Assembly (NCBI RefSeq): GCF_018982885.2
Contig: NZ_CP081848.1
Coordinates: 2,356,001 to 2,420,000, forward strand
Length of the DNA stretch: 64,000 bases
Direction of reading: 5' to 3'
From: Polymorphobacter megasporae
GTDB lineage: Bacteria > Pseudomonadota > Alphaproteobacteria > Sphingomonadales > Sphingomonadaceae
Shown: positions 7,768-17,152 of the stretch, in pieces
How positions within the stretch are numbered: the stretch's first letter is position 1
How the letters are laid out: each line of letters starts with the position of its first letter
Notes under the pieces: model-generated
Databases searched by the model: none
Seen by the model: only the letters and a program-made list of their open reading frames with translations
Told to the model about the DNA's origin: nothing
Position numbers and translations under genes: made by a program

Positions 7768-8698
7768 GAGCCCGATTCAAAAGTACATCAATGAGTTGAG
7801 AGCCTTGCGATTCTGCGTGTGAGCATTCGGATGCTGGCGATGGTTGCCCATGCCGTGGCGCTTTCGATGGATCGCTCCCAGTCTTTGGCGAGACGTCGGC
7901 AGCGGCCCAGCCACGCGAAGGTCCGCTCGACAACCCAACGGCGGGGCAAAAGCACAAAGCCCTTGGCGGTATCGGAGCGCTTGATGATTTCGAGGGTCCA
8001 GCTGCCATGGCCTTCAAGCGCGGCCTTGAGTTTGTCACCGGCATAGCCACCATCGGCAAACACATGGCGCAGGAACGGGAAACGGAAACGGATGGCTTTG
8101 AGGACATCGACAGCGCCGTCGCGGTCCTGAATGTCGGCGGCATGGACCAGGATAAACACCAGAAAGCCGCAGGTATCGGTGATGATATGGCGTTTGCGGC
8201 CCTTCACCTTCTTGCCGGCGTCATAGCCGCAAATTCCGCCGCTTTCCGTTGTTTTGACCGATTGGCTGTCGATAACGCCAGCACTGGGTGAGGCCTCGCG
8301 GCCGGCCTGTTCGCGTGCTGCCATTACCAGCAAGTGGTTGATTGTCGTCAGCAGCCCACTATCCCGCCAGCTGTAGAAATAGCCGCGCACTGTCGACGTC
8401 GCCGGAAAGCATTTGGGCAGCATCCGCCAGGCGCAACCGCTCGACGCAATATACATGATCGCATCCATCACCGCCCGAAGGCAGGTCGTGCGACGACGCC
8501 CGCCGCTGCGGGCTGCCGGAAACAGCGGCTCGATCAACGCCCATTCCGCATCCCGTAAATCGCTTGGATAGCGCCCCCCCTTGCGCATATGCTGACGGCG
8601 AGCGGTATCAGTCCAAGGCAAGTTCTTCTCCTATCGTCTCGACAACGACGGTGAATCACAACCTACTGGTATCGCTCAACTACTTTTCGTTCAGGCTC
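7768..8698. mobile_element. IS5-family insertion sequence (IS1031-like group), 931 bp
   Basis: The left end GAGCCCGATTCAAAAGT and the inverted right end GAGCCTGAACGAAAAGT form 17-bp imperfect terminal repeats with four mismatches. The element is flanked by a 3-bp target duplication TTA (7765-7767 and 8699-8701), the TNA type described for the IS1031 group. It carries one transposase gene on the minus strand, with no frameshift. Perfect flanking duplication and an undamaged host reading frame point to recent insertion. Confidence 0.9.
7788..8621 (-). CDS. IS5-family DDE transposase
   Basis: A 277-residue single-frame transposase. The N-terminal domain (YPSDLRDAEWALIEPLFP) is the DUF4096-like segment common to this group. 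The catalytic triad is visible as D in VIDSQSVKT, D in FADGGYAGDKL and E in VERTFAWLGRCRRLAKDWE. The frame is complete and ends just inside the left inverted repeat, so the element is probably active. It is transcribed against the interrupted receptor. Confidence 0.93.
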   Translation of the reverse strand: MPWTDTARRQHMRKGGRYPSDLRDAEWALIEPLFPAARSGGRRRTTCLRAVMDAIMYIASSGCAWRMLPKCFPATSTVRGYFYSWRDSGLLTTINHLLVMAAREQAGREASPSAGVIDSQSVKTTESGGICGYDAGKKVKGRKRHIITDTCGFLVFILVHAADIQDRDGAVDVLKAIRFRFPFLRHVFADGGYAGDKLKAALEGHGSWTLEIIKRSDTAKGFVLLPRRWVVERTFAWLGRCRRLAKDWERSIESATAWATIASIRMLTRRIARLSTH

Positions 8699-8701
8699 TT
8701 A

Positions 8702-10530
8702 GTGACCGCGTCACCGTTTATGTCACGCCGCTTTACTCGAACGTGACGACGACGGGCATCATCCTGATCCGCCGCGACGGTGCCGGGGCAGGGCCGGCGC
8801 TGACGATCGCCAAGGACAATCCGTATCTCGCGCAGGCGCTGACCCCCGCCCAGCTCGCTCAGGTCCCGGCAGCGGGTCTGTCGGTCGGTTATTCGGGGCA
8901 GGGGTTCGGCCCCAACGTCCGCCAGATCAACGACGAGCTCATCCGCGTCCAGACCGGGGTGCAGGGGAATTTCGGCGGATCATGGAAATGGGATGCGTCG
9001 TATCTGTTCGGCCAGAACACGTCGCACGTGTCGATCTTCAACGATTTCAACAACACGAACTTCCGTAATGCGCTCGATGCGGTGCGGGTCAACGGCCAGA
9101 TCGTCTGCCGCAGCGGTGCCGCGGGATGCGTCCCGATCAATATCCTTGGCACCCCCAACGTGTCCTCGTCCGCCGCCAGCTATATTCTCGGCACCGCCAC
9201 CGGATCGGGCAAGACCGTCCTGCACGATGTCGCGGCGAACCTTCAGGGCGAACCGTTTTCGACTTGGGCAGGTCCGGTTTCGGTCGGGGGCGGTGTCGAA
9301 TATCGCCGGGAGTCGGTCCGGCTGGTGTCCGACCCGCTGTCGCAGTCCGGGGCATGGCTGACCACTGCCGGGCTGGCGCTGCCGACGGTCAGCCAGAACA
9401 TCGTCGAAGGGTACGCCGAGACGATCGTGCCGCTCGCCCGCGATACGTGGTTCGCGCGCAAGATAGATTTCAACGGCGCAGCGCGGTTCACCAATTATAG
9501 TACGTCGGGCAGCGTCGTGACGTGGAAAGCCGGGCTGACGTGGGAAGTCGTCGACGGCCTGTTGTTCCGCACGACCCGGTCACGCGACATCCGCGCGCCC
9601 AACCTGATCGAGCTGTACACGCCGCAGACCCCGTCGCTGCCGCTGCCGACCGATCCTCGTCCGGGGGTTGCGCGCCCGACAAATGCGGCCGGCTTCTTCA
9701 CCGGCGGCAATCCCAACCTCAAGCCCGAAAAGTCGATCACCCAGACGATCGGCGCCACGTATCAGCCGAGCTTCTTCAACAAGGTGCATTTCTCGGTCGA
9801 TTACTATAACATCCGGATCAGCGACGCGATCACGTCGACCAGCACGCAGGGCGTCGTCAACAACTGCTTCATCGGCGGGGTCTACTCGGGCAATTCATTC
9901 TGTTCGCTGATCAGTTTTGCCGATAATAATAATGTCAGCGGGCAGATGACCGGCGTCCAGGGCGTTACGGCGAACGTTGCCGAGTTCAAGACGACCGGCC
10001 TCGATCTCCAGGCAAGCTATCGCCAGCCGCTCGCCGAGGTGGGACTGCCCGGGGTCGTCAACCTCAACCTTCTCGCGACCCATGTTCTCACCTTCAAGTC
10101 GTCGACCGACGTCTCGACGCTGTTCCCGAACGGCATCGATCGCGCCGGCCAAACCGGTGCTGCGTTCGGCGGACCGGCGGGGCTGCCGAAGTGGCTGCTC
10201 AACCTGACCCTCGACTACGAAGTCGGCGCGCTCGGGTTCAACGGCAACGTCCGCTACGTCTCACCGTCGTACCAGAACAACGGATTGTTCGGACCCGACC
10301 AGGCCGGATACAACCCCGCGCTGGCGACGAGCATTACCGACAATCATATCCATGCCGCCGCCTATCTCGACATCGGGCTGCGCTACAAGCTGCCGACGTC
10401 GAAGAACATCGTCGTCTATTTCAACATCGACAACCTGTTCGATCGCGACCCGCCGCTACCGGCAACCGGGAGTGCCTATTACGATCTGCTCGGGCGCACC
10501 TTCAAGGGCGGTATCCGCTTCGCGCTCTGA
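8702..10530 (+). pseudogene. TonB-dependent receptor, C-terminal part (split by IS insertion)
   Basis: The barrel half of the receptor begun at 6630. The frame resumes right after the target duplication with SDRVTVYVTPLYSNV and continues through the TonB receptor barrel: RDIRAPNLIELYTPQ, then NPNLKPEKSITQTIGATYQP, ending with the terminal strand TFKGGIRFAL. The first ATG inside is at 8743, but no signal sequence or plug would be made from it. With the N-terminal fragment it makes one intact ancestral gene. The esterase gene 56 bp downstream was probably co-transcribed, so the insertion may be polar on it. Confidence 0.9.
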
Positions 10531-10586
10531 ACCACGCCGCGCCGACCGCAGCCCCGGGCGGACCGCCGGGGCCGATGGAGGATGCC

Positions 10587-12185
10587 ATGCGCGTTTCACT
10601 CTTGCTTGCCACGGCGTGCCTAAGCCTCGCCACCGCGGCCGGGGCGGCAGGTCCGGCTGATCCGACCGTCGCGGTTGCCGCCGGTCGCATCGAGGGCACC
10701 CAGCTGCCATCAGGCGTGCGCGCCTTCAGCGGCATTCCTTATGCGGCACCGCCGGTTCGCGACCTGCGCTGGCGCGACCCGCAGCCGGTTACACCATGGA
10801 CCGGGGTCTATCACGCCGATCGCCTCGCGCCGCAGTGCATGCAGCAGCAGCGCGGGCTTCAAGCGAACCAGTATTCCGGGGCCGAGGTGACGAGCGAAGA
10901 CTGCCTGTACTTGAACGTCTGGGCGAAACCCGGTCTGAAAAAAGCACCCGTGATCGTCTTCATCTACGGCGGCGGGTTTTACATCGGCTCATCGAGCATG
11001 GCGTTGTACGGCGGCGAAGCGGTCGCGGAGGCCGGCGCCGTCTTCGTCAATTTCAATTACCGCGTCGGCCCGCTGGGCTTTATGGCGCTTCCCGAATTGT
11101 CGGCTGAATCGCCACACAAGACATCGGGAGACTACGGCTTCCTCGACCAGATCGCCGCGTTGAAATGGGTCAAGCGCAACATCGCGGCGTTCGGCGGCGA
11201 CCCCGACAACGTCACCATCGCCGGCCAGTCGGCGGGATCGATGTCGGTCCTGACCCTCCAGGCGAGCCCGCTTGCCAAGGGTCTGTTCCAGCGCGCCGTC
11301 GGCATGAGCGGGGCCCAGATCGGCGGGGTCATCCCGATGCCGACGCTCGCCGCCGCCGAGCAGGAGGGGGTCAAGCTCGAGCACGTCCTCAAGGGCGCCA
11401 GCCTCGCCGACTTGCGCGCCATGCCTGCCGACCGGATCGTCGTCCCGCGCGTCTCCGGCGGGCCGGGGGTCGGGCCGAACCAGGATGGCTATGTCCTGCC
11501 CGACACGATCGAGCATATCTTTGCCAAGTCGGCGCAGAATGACGTGCCGCTGATCCTCGGCTTCACCCACGACGAATCGTTTGGCGGTATCGGGCCGGTC
11601 AAGGATCTCGCCGACTACCGGGCGAAGGCAGCCGCGCGCTTTGGCGCGCATGCCGATGACTTCCTCGCGCTTTATCCGGCGACGACCGACGAACAGGCGC
11701 GCGCCGCTGCGCGGACGGCCGATCGCGACAGCACGATGGCGTCGAGCATGGGCGCGTGGGCCGCCGCACAGGCGACGCACGGACACAGCCCCGTCTTCAG
11801 CTACGAATTTTCCCGGAGCCATACCTACGCGGCGGGGGTGACCTTCTCCGATCTCGATCCGGCGACGGCGGGGGCGTATCACACGTCGGAGGTTCCGTTC
11901 TGGCTCGGCACGCTCGATAGCTTCAACCGCTTCCGCCACACCCGTGAGTGGACGGCAGCCGACCGTGACTTTAGCCACGCGATGACCGCGTCGTTGGTCG
12001 CGTTCGCCCGCTCGGGCAATCCGACGACCCCGGCGCTTGAATGGCCGCGCTACGATCCGGCCAAGCCGATGCTTGCCGAACTCGGCACGACTGCTGGCGT
12101 CGCGGCGTGGCCAGATAGCCGGAAGTTCGATTTCTTCCGCGCGCAGGCACGCCCGTTCGCGCCCGGCGGGGCACCGCGGGACTGA
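10587..12185 (+). CDS. Type B carboxylesterase
   Basis: A 532-residue secreted esterase of the alpha/beta-hydrolase fold (carboxylesterase/lipase type B). It has a signal peptide (LLLATACLSLATAAGAAG), the family opening GIPYAAPPV, SEDCLYLNVWAK, the oxyanion-hole region FIYGGGFYIGSS, the nucleophile elbow GQSAGSMS, and the His region GAYHTSEVPFWLG. ATG 10587 is chosen over 10575 because GGAG sits six bases upstream. It lies right behind the TonB receptor, a common pairing in sphingomonads in which an ester substrate is imported and cleaved. The substrate is not predictable. Confidence 0.9.
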   Translation: MRVSLLLATACLSLATAAGAAGPADPTVAVAAGRIEGTQLPSGVRAFSGIPYAAPPVRDLRWRDPQPVTPWTGVYHADRLAPQCMQQQRGLQANQYSGAEVTSEDCLYLNVWAKPGLKKAPVIVFIYGGGFYIGSSSMALYGGEAVAEAGAVFVNFNYRVGPLGFMALPELSAESPHKTSGDYGFLDQIAALKWVKRNIAAFGGDPDNVTIAGQSAGSMSVLTLQASPLAKGLFQRAVGMSGAQIGGVIPMPTLAAAEQEGVKLEHVLKGASLADLRAMPADRIVVPRVSGGPGVGPNQDGYVLPDTIEHIFAKSAQNDVPLILGFTHDESFGGIGPVKDLADYRAKAAARFGAHADDFLALYPATTDEQARAAARTADRDSTMASSMGAWAAAQATHGHSPVFSYEFSRSHTYAAGVTFSDLDPATAGAYHTSEVPFWLGTLDSFNRFRHTREWTAADRDFSHAMTASLVAFARSGNPTTPALEWPRYDPAKPMLAELGTTAGVAAWPDSRKFDFFRAQARPFAPGGAPRD

Positions 12186-12256
12186 CCGGATAAGCCACCG
12201 TGGAAGCCGACGCTCAAGCGACGGCTGCTTGGCCAGCGACCCTAGGCCGACGGGTA

Positions 12257-12278
12257 CGGGGCAGGCGGACCTGCCCCG
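12257..12278. terminator. Bidirectional terminator-like hairpin
   Basis: CGGGGCAGG-CGGA-CCTGCCCCG is a perfect 9-bp GC stem with a 4-nt loop, centred between the convergent esterase (stop 12185) and OmpA-like (stop 12285) genes. It could stop transcription from both sides. Confidence 0.75.
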
Positions 12279-12284
12279 AGCCGC

Positions 12285-13145
12285 TTACAGCCCATCGAGA
12301 CCTTTGCTGACGAGGATGTTGACGGCAACGCGGCGGTTCTGTGCCTTGCCTTCGACGCTGTCGTTGCTCGCCAGCGGGTCGGCCTTCGCCATTCCGGTGG
12401 GGCTAAGCATGCGATATGGTTTCCAGCCGCAGGCCTGCTGAACATAATTGACGACGCGGTTCGCCCGCTTCTCGCTCAAGCGCTGGTTATAATCCTCGCC
12501 TCCCGTCGAATCCGTATAACCGACGACAAGTATGAAGGCGTTCTTCATACTGTCCGCCTTGGCGGCGGCGGCGCAAAGATCGGCGCGGCCCTGTGCCGAC
12601 AGCACCGTCTTGCCGGTGTCGAAGTTCACGTTCGTCGTGCCCTTGATGTTGTACTGGCCGATATCGGCGACGCGCCCGCGCAATGCCCCGGTCGACGCCG
12701 TCTGCTCGTCGAAGCCCTGGTCGGTACCGTTGCGGATCATGCTGGCGATCTTGTAGTCGTTGTTTCGCAGATTGATCTGGTCCGCGACGAGCGCATCGCC
12801 GGCATGCATTGTCCTGACCGTGACCGGCAAGCCGTTGAGCAGCGAATTCGCGGCAAGCGTGCTGCGCCCGAGACTGAGAAAGCCCTTGCTGGCCCGGACC
12901 TTGGTATCGGCGTTGATACCGACGACCGTCTTGGTCCCGTCGGCGGCCGAGATCTGGATCTGGTCACCACTGCGCGCGGAGATGATGCCCTTGAGATCGG
13001 GGCCCCTCGACGGCGGCGAGGTTGTCATCTTCACCGCGAGGTCAGCCGCTGGCGCGGTCTGCTGGGCAAAGGAAATCGTCGGTACCGCGGTGGTGAATGC
13101 GGTCAATAGAAAAAGGACACTGGAACTCTTTGAAATGGCGCTCAT
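12285..13145 (-). CDS. OmpA-family protein
   Basis: A 286-residue exported protein. The signal peptide ends near TISFAQQ. Residues ~45-120 form a small beta domain resembling DUF5666 (KGIISARSGDQIQISAADG), and the C-terminal ~120 residues are an OmpA peptidoglycan-binding domain with VVGYTDSTGGEDYNQRLSEK and QNRRVAVNI. There is no N-terminal barrel, so it is probably periplasmic or outer-membrane associated and tethers the envelope to the wall. The ATG at 13145 has AAGGAG upstream; one codon further on is only TTG. Convergent with the esterase gene. Confidence 0.88.
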   Translation of the reverse strand: MSAISKSSSVLFLLTAFTTAVPTISFAQQTAPAADLAVKMTTSPPSRGPDLKGIISARSGDQIQISAADGTKTVVGINADTKVRASKGFLSLGRSTLAANSLLNGLPVTVRTMHAGDALVADQINLRNNDYKIASMIRNGTDQGFDEQTASTGALRGRVADIGQYNIKGTTNVNFDTGKTVLSAQGRADLCAAAAKADSMKNAFILVVGYTDSTGGEDYNQRLSEKRANRVVNYVQQACGWKPYRMLSPTGMAKADPLASNDSVEGKAQNRRVAVNILVSKGLDGL

Positions 13146-13658
13146 CAAGCATCTCCTTCAGCAAAAACGGTTCGTCCTGCGCTGACGCCTCGCGGCTTCG
13201 GCGCGGTGAAATGGGCTAAGCAACCGGTCACGAAATCCCCCCACGCCTCCCCGCCGATACGACCCGAAACATCGGCCCGTCCTGCGTCGCTTCACGCCAT
13301 GCGCCGCGGCGGACACGAGGACCCCAACGGCACAGTGCCCCTAGGGTTGGTCTCGCCAAACTTGCTGCCAGATGAACAGCCAGCGCAAAGTCGCCGGTGA
13401 AGCCGACAGGGAGACCGGAAGGTACGGCGAGCGGTTGCGACGTGTGCCGGACCGATGCGCGATTACGCCACCAGTGACGTTTCCCGCTGACGGGGAATGC
13501 CTTGCTATAGCCGACGCCGACACGCCGCAGATCAACCGGTTTGAAGATCGGAATAAAGGGTTCGTCGATGTGATGCTGCGTCTCCGAACGAGAAAGCCCA
13601 GGCCGGCGACGGAGATGCTGATTGGCGTCTTTCGAGTGATCCCGATTGGAGACGAAAC
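13146..13658. other. Intergenic region, no gene seen
   Basis: 513 bp between two divergent genes. Open frames on both strands here lack ribosome sites and family resemblance. It presumably contains the promoters of the leftward OmpA-like and rightward UrcA-like genes, but no clear element was found. Confidence 0.5.
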
Positions 13659-13988
13659 ATGAAGACTATACTTGCCCTCTTTCTCGCCGTCGTACCGGCG
13701 TCCGGTGCGATCGCCGGTTTGCCTTCGGCGGCCGTCGAAGCGCCACAGGCGATCGTGCATTACGGTGATCTCAATCTCAGCGACCCGCTGGGCGCAGCGA
13801 CGCTGCGCAGCCGGATCGACGCCACGATCATCAGGCTGAGCGGTGGCACGCGCGATCAAATCGACACGCCCGTGAATGGCGCGAAGATCGCCATGGCCAA
13901 GGCGCGAAAGCACGGCCGTGCCCAGGCCGATTGCCTGATCGCCGCGGCCAACGCCGAGCCCCGCAGTCCCGAAGCCGCTGCATCCTGA
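13659..13988 (+). CDS. UrcA-like small secreted protein
   Basis: A 109-residue protein with a signal peptide (MKTILALFLAVVPASGAIAG), then IVHYGDLNLSDPLGAATLRSR, which matches the core of the UrcA family: a V-x-Y-x-D-L-x-L strand followed by a helix with repeated Arg. The usual conserved Cys of the family is displaced, with a single Cys late in the sequence (QADCLIAA). UrcA proteins are small periplasmic proteins of unknown function in alphaproteobacteria. It has a ribosome site (GGAGACG) close to the ATG. Stands alone, convergent with the LytTR regulator gene. Confidence 0.7.
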   Translation: MKTILALFLAVVPASGAIAGLPSAAVEAPQAIVHYGDLNLSDPLGAATLRSRIDATIIRLSGGTRDQIDTPVNGAKIAMAKARKHGRAQADCLIAAANAEPRSPEAAAS

Positions 13989-14030
13989 CGTCACTCCGGC
14001 GCGCCGCGGCAAGCGTTCGCGGCGCGTCGA

Positions 14031-14762
14031 CTACGCCTTGAGCGACGCTTTCAGATCGGCGAGGTAGGTCGGCCCGACCCTGACCGCTGCGCCGTTGACC
14101 AACTGCGCACTCCAGACGCCCGCGCCTTCGTGGCGAATGCTCGCGATGAAATCGCGGCGCACGATCACCGATCGACGCAGCCGGATGAATGTCTCCGGGT
14201 TCAGCCTGCCCTCGATGCGGGTGATGGCATCGAGCAGCAAGTAGCTGGCCGCCCCGATCCAAAGTCGAACGTAATCGCGCTCAGCCTCGATCCGGTCGAG
14301 GTCGTCGGTCGCGATCCGGATCATCGCGCCGCGATGCGGCACCCACAGCTCATCGAGCCATCGCCGCTCGATGACCGTCGCGGGACCGGAGCGAAACAGC
14401 CGCGCCTTGTCGACCGCACGGCCGAGACGGTCGCGCGAGACCGGCTTCAACAAATAGTCAATTGCGGAGACCTCGAACGCTTCGAGCGCGTGTCGATCAT
14501 AAGCGGTGCAGAAAACGATCGCGGGACGGTTCGCCAGGCGGCCGATCGCTTCGGCGACCGCGATTCCGTCCAGGCCCGGCATGGCGATATCGAGCAGCAC
14601 GAGGTCGGGTGACAGGGCGGCGATGGCCTCGAGCGCGGCGTGGCCGTCACCGGCCGTGCCCACCACCTCGACCCCGTCGACCCCGGCGCATTGCAGCTTC
14701 ATCCGTTCGCGCGCCACCGCCTCGTCATCGACGATCAAGGTGCGCAGGACGGCGTCGCTCAC
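14031..14762 (-). CDS. LytTR-family response regulator
   Basis: A 243-residue protein with an N-terminal CheY-like receiver (LIVDDEAVARERMK; phospho-acceptor Asp in LVLLDIAMPG; Lys in YLLKPV) and a C-terminal LytTR DNA-binding domain (RIEAERDYVRLW, then RRSVIVRRDFI). It starts at GTG 14762, overlapping the stop of the kinase gene by four bases (GTGA), so the two are translationally coupled. This is the output half of the LytS/LytTR two-component pair with 14759-15898; targets unknown. Confidence 0.93.
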   Translation of the reverse strand: MSDAVLRTLIVDDEAVARERMKLQCAGVDGVEVVGTAGDGHAALEAIAALSPDLVLLDIAMPGLDGIAVAEAIGRLANRPAIVFCTAYDRHALEAFEVSAIDYLLKPVSRDRLGRAVDKARLFRSGPATVIERRWLDELWVPHRGAMIRIATDDLDRIEAERDYVRLWIGAASYLLLDAITRIEGRLNPETFIRLRRSVIVRRDFIASIRHEGAGVWSAQLVNGAAVRVGPTYLADLKASLKA

Positions 14763-15898
14763 GCGGCGAGCGCCCGGCTCGGCTGGCCGAAACGCAGCGG
14801 CAGCGTGATCCGCGTCACGAAGCCGCCGTCGCTGGACTGGCGATACTCACACCCGGCCTTGCCGTCGTAGCGGAGCGCCAGGCGGGAAGACACGTTGGCG
14901 AGACCGAGACCGTGCCCTCCTGTCGCCCGTCCGTCGGGGCCGTCATTTGCAACGGTGATGACAAGCGTTTCGCCGGTCACCTGCGCGGCCACGGCAATGT
15001 GGACGGGCTTGGTCGAGCGGGCAACGGCGTGGCGGATGCTGTTCTCGACGATCGGCTGCAACAGCAGGGCGGGCACCATCGCGTTGCCCAGCGGTTCGGG
15101 CACCGACACCTCGACGGCCAGCCGGTCGCCGAAGCGCACCTGCTCGATCTGCAGGTAGAGCTGCTGCAACTGAAGTTCATCGGTCAGGCTGATATCCGCC
15201 GAGGCGTCCACTGCGAGCGTCGCGCGCAGAAACGAGGACAGGGCCTCGATCGTCCGATCCGCACCCGGCACGTCCCCGCTCAGCATCAGGCCCGAGACCG
15301 TGTTGAGCGCATTGAACAGGAAATGCGGGTCGAGCTGGTAGCGCAGAGCGCGCAGTTCGGCGGATCGCGCCGCCGCCTCGGATGTCGCCGCGCGGCGCAG
15401 CAGATCCTGCGTCTGCACCGCATGCGATACGGCAGTGTAAAGCGCGGCCCAGGCAGCGAAGACGAAGTAATTCTCGATCGCGGACGACAGCACTTCACCC
15501 AACAGGCTGAGATGCACGTCAACGCCCATGGCATCGCGGAATGCCTGGGGGACGAAGACGTACATGACGTTGTAGTTGATAAAGGACAGTAACAGCGCGG
15601 GCGGTGCCGCCCCGAGCAACGCGGCGGCCAGACGTCGCCGCATGGGCGCGTTCTCGATCCGGCTGAGCAAAAGGTAGAGCAGCGCCGCCATGCCAATCGC
15701 GACGAGCGCGGTCAGCGCGTGCCGTTCGATCAGCATCGTCGGATGTTTGAAGCCGTAGACGATGCACCGCAGGATCACGACGGCGAGATAGAGCAGCCAC
15801 GCACCGGACGCGGTCGACAGCGCAAAGACTGCGCTCGACCAGCGGCGCGAGGGCTCTTCGCTGGATGCGTTCGGTGCTGCGATCATCCGTGCCAACAT
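14759..15898 (-). CDS. LytS-type sensor histidine kinase
   Basis: About 379 residues. Four or more hydrophobic helices span residues ~25-165 (WLLYLAVVILRCIVYGF; VAIGMAALLYLLLS; LLGAAPPALLLSFINY; ENYFVFAAWAALYTAV). They are followed by the His_kinase core with the phospho-His in LRYQLDPHFLFNALNT, the N box ENSIRHAVAR and the G box GHGLGLANVSSRL. No extracellular sensor domain is seen, so sensing is likely within the membrane. The ATG at 15898 is chosen because the longer frame upstream is Arg/Gly-rich and unlike the family. Partner is the LytTR regulator; the gene is divergent from the 16160 gene. Confidence 0.9.
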   Translation of the reverse strand: MLARMIAAPNASSEEPSRRWSSAVFALSTASGAWLLYLAVVILRCIVYGFKHPTMLIERHALTALVAIGMAALLYLLLSRIENAPMRRRLAAALLGAAPPALLLSFINYNVMYVFVPQAFRDAMGVDVHLSLLGEVLSSAIENYFVFAAWAALYTAVSHAVQTQDLLRRAATSEAAARSAELRALRYQLDPHFLFNALNTVSGLMLSGDVPGADRTIEALSSFLRATLAVDASADISLTDELQLQQLYLQIEQVRFGDRLAVEVSVPEPLGNAMVPALLLQPIVENSIRHAVARSTKPVHIAVAAQVTGETLVITVANDGPDGRATGGHGLGLANVSSRLALRYDGKAGCEYRQSSDGGFVTRITLPLRFGQPSRALAA

Positions 15899-16159
15899 AG
15901 GCGCAACGCCGCCTGAACCCCAGCGAACGCGCCGAGGTTGGTCGAGCGGAATCCCGCCTTCGTCGACCGATCGTATCCAGTGCCGCTGACGCTGGGCAGT
16001 CGAGCATCCGTGATCCGGCCCCGCCCTCATCCCGCGACCCTTTATGCGCTGTTCGCGTCGGTGATCGCGGTCCTGTCGAGGTCGGTCGTCAATTCGCCCT
16101 CCCGGTGCCCACGCCAGACCGGTCCGTCCGTCACGTCCCAGCCGCAAGGAGCCGTCTGA

Positions 16160-17050
16160 ATGTCTGCAGATCCCGTCATCGAAGTGCCCGCATTCTCGCG
16201 AGCGGTCACGCCCAGCAGGCGCCGCGTCCGCCGTTGGCTTGCTCGGCTCGGCATGTCTGCAGCCATGGCCGGGCTTCTTGCCGCGCCGGTGGTCGCCGAG
16301 AACCTGACGCTCGAGCAGGCCACGAAGGTCGCCAACCGATCACCGGACTTTGTCGCGCGCGACAGCGCCCGCCATCCGGTCGAGGAGTTGCGCTTTTTCG
16401 GCGTCACGCCCAGTTCCTCGGTCATCGAGATCTGGCCGGGCGGCGGCTACTGGACTGAAATGCTGGCGCCGTACCTGCACGACCACGGCAAGCTGACCCT
16501 CGCCGTAGATGTCCCCAATGGCGAGCCGGAGGGGCAGAACTTCGCGCTTGGCCCGAAGTTTGCCGGGCGGCTCGACACCAATCCCGCCGCCTATGGCCGG
16601 GTCGAATATGCTTTGTTCGGCCAGAAGCATATCGAGCTCGCGTCGCCGGGCACGGCCGACGTGGTGCTGACCTTCCGTAACCTCCATAACTGGATCAATC
16701 CGTCGATGAACCTCGACGTGCAGCAGATGCTGCGGTCGATCCACCGCGCGCTCAAGCCGGGCGGCATTCTCGGGATCGAGGATCACCGCGGGAACGCCAA
16801 GCTGCCGCAAGACCCCCAGGCGCGTACTGGCTATATCCGGCAGGACTATGCGATCGCGCTGGTCGAAAAGGCCGGTTTCCGTCTTGTTGGCACGTCGGAG
16901 ATTGGCGCAAACCCGAGGGACACGGCGGATTACCCGCACGGTGTCTGGACGCTGCCCCCCACCTACGCGCTCGGTGACAAGGACCGCGTCAAATACCAGG
17001 CGATCGGCGAAGCCGACAGTTTCGTGCTCAAGTTCAAGAAAGTCGGTTGA
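16160..17050 (+). CDS. Exported class I SAM-dependent methyltransferase-like protein
   Basis: A 296-residue protein with a basic, twin-Arg-containing N-terminus and hydrophobic segment (RRWLARLGMSAAMAGLLAAP), then a methyltransferase fold: SSVIEIWPGGGYWTEMLAPY is the SAM-binding glycine loop, DVVLTFRNLHNW is motif IV, and KPGGILGIEDH is motif V. Homologues in proteobacteria are annotated as predicted methyltransferases with signal peptides. The location is odd because SAM is cytoplasmic; either the leader is a membrane anchor or the fold has another use. Good AAGGAG ribosome site. Divergent from the LytS kinase gene. Confidence 0.85.
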   Translation: MSADPVIEVPAFSRAVTPSRRRVRRWLARLGMSAAMAGLLAAPVVAENLTLEQATKVANRSPDFVARDSARHPVEELRFFGVTPSSSVIEIWPGGGYWTEMLAPYLHDHGKLTLAVDVPNGEPEGQNFALGPKFAGRLDTNPAAYGRVEYALFGQKHIELASPGTADVVLTFRNLHNWINPSMNLDVQQMLRSIHRALKPGGILGIEDHRGNAKLPQDPQARTGYIRQDYAIALVEKAGFRLVGTSEIGANPRDTADYPHGVWTLPPTYALGDKDRVKYQAIGEADSFVLKFKKVG

Positions 17051-17152
17051 CCAGGCGCGATCACGTCATATCGTTTTTGCCGTCGGGGCATCGCTGCAGG
17101 CGTGCGACGTCGTGGGCGCGGGCCGACGCGCGGCGGCGAAGGTTGAACCGGT

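Noticed and set aside
10989-11978. 329-codon open frame antisense to the carboxylesterase
   Set aside because: No family features; the plus strand carries a clear type B esterase with its motifs in order.
13341-14012. 223-codon minus-strand frame over the UrcA-like gene and its upstream gap
   Set aside because: Low-complexity content, no start signal, and the plus strand has a signal peptide protein with a good ribosome site.
14031-15898. LytS/LytTR pair as the clock output kinase/regulator
   Set aside because: It lies ~16 kb from kaiBC, lacks KaiB-like or KaiC-binding domains, and has its own coupled arrangement. Nothing links it to the clock-like operon.
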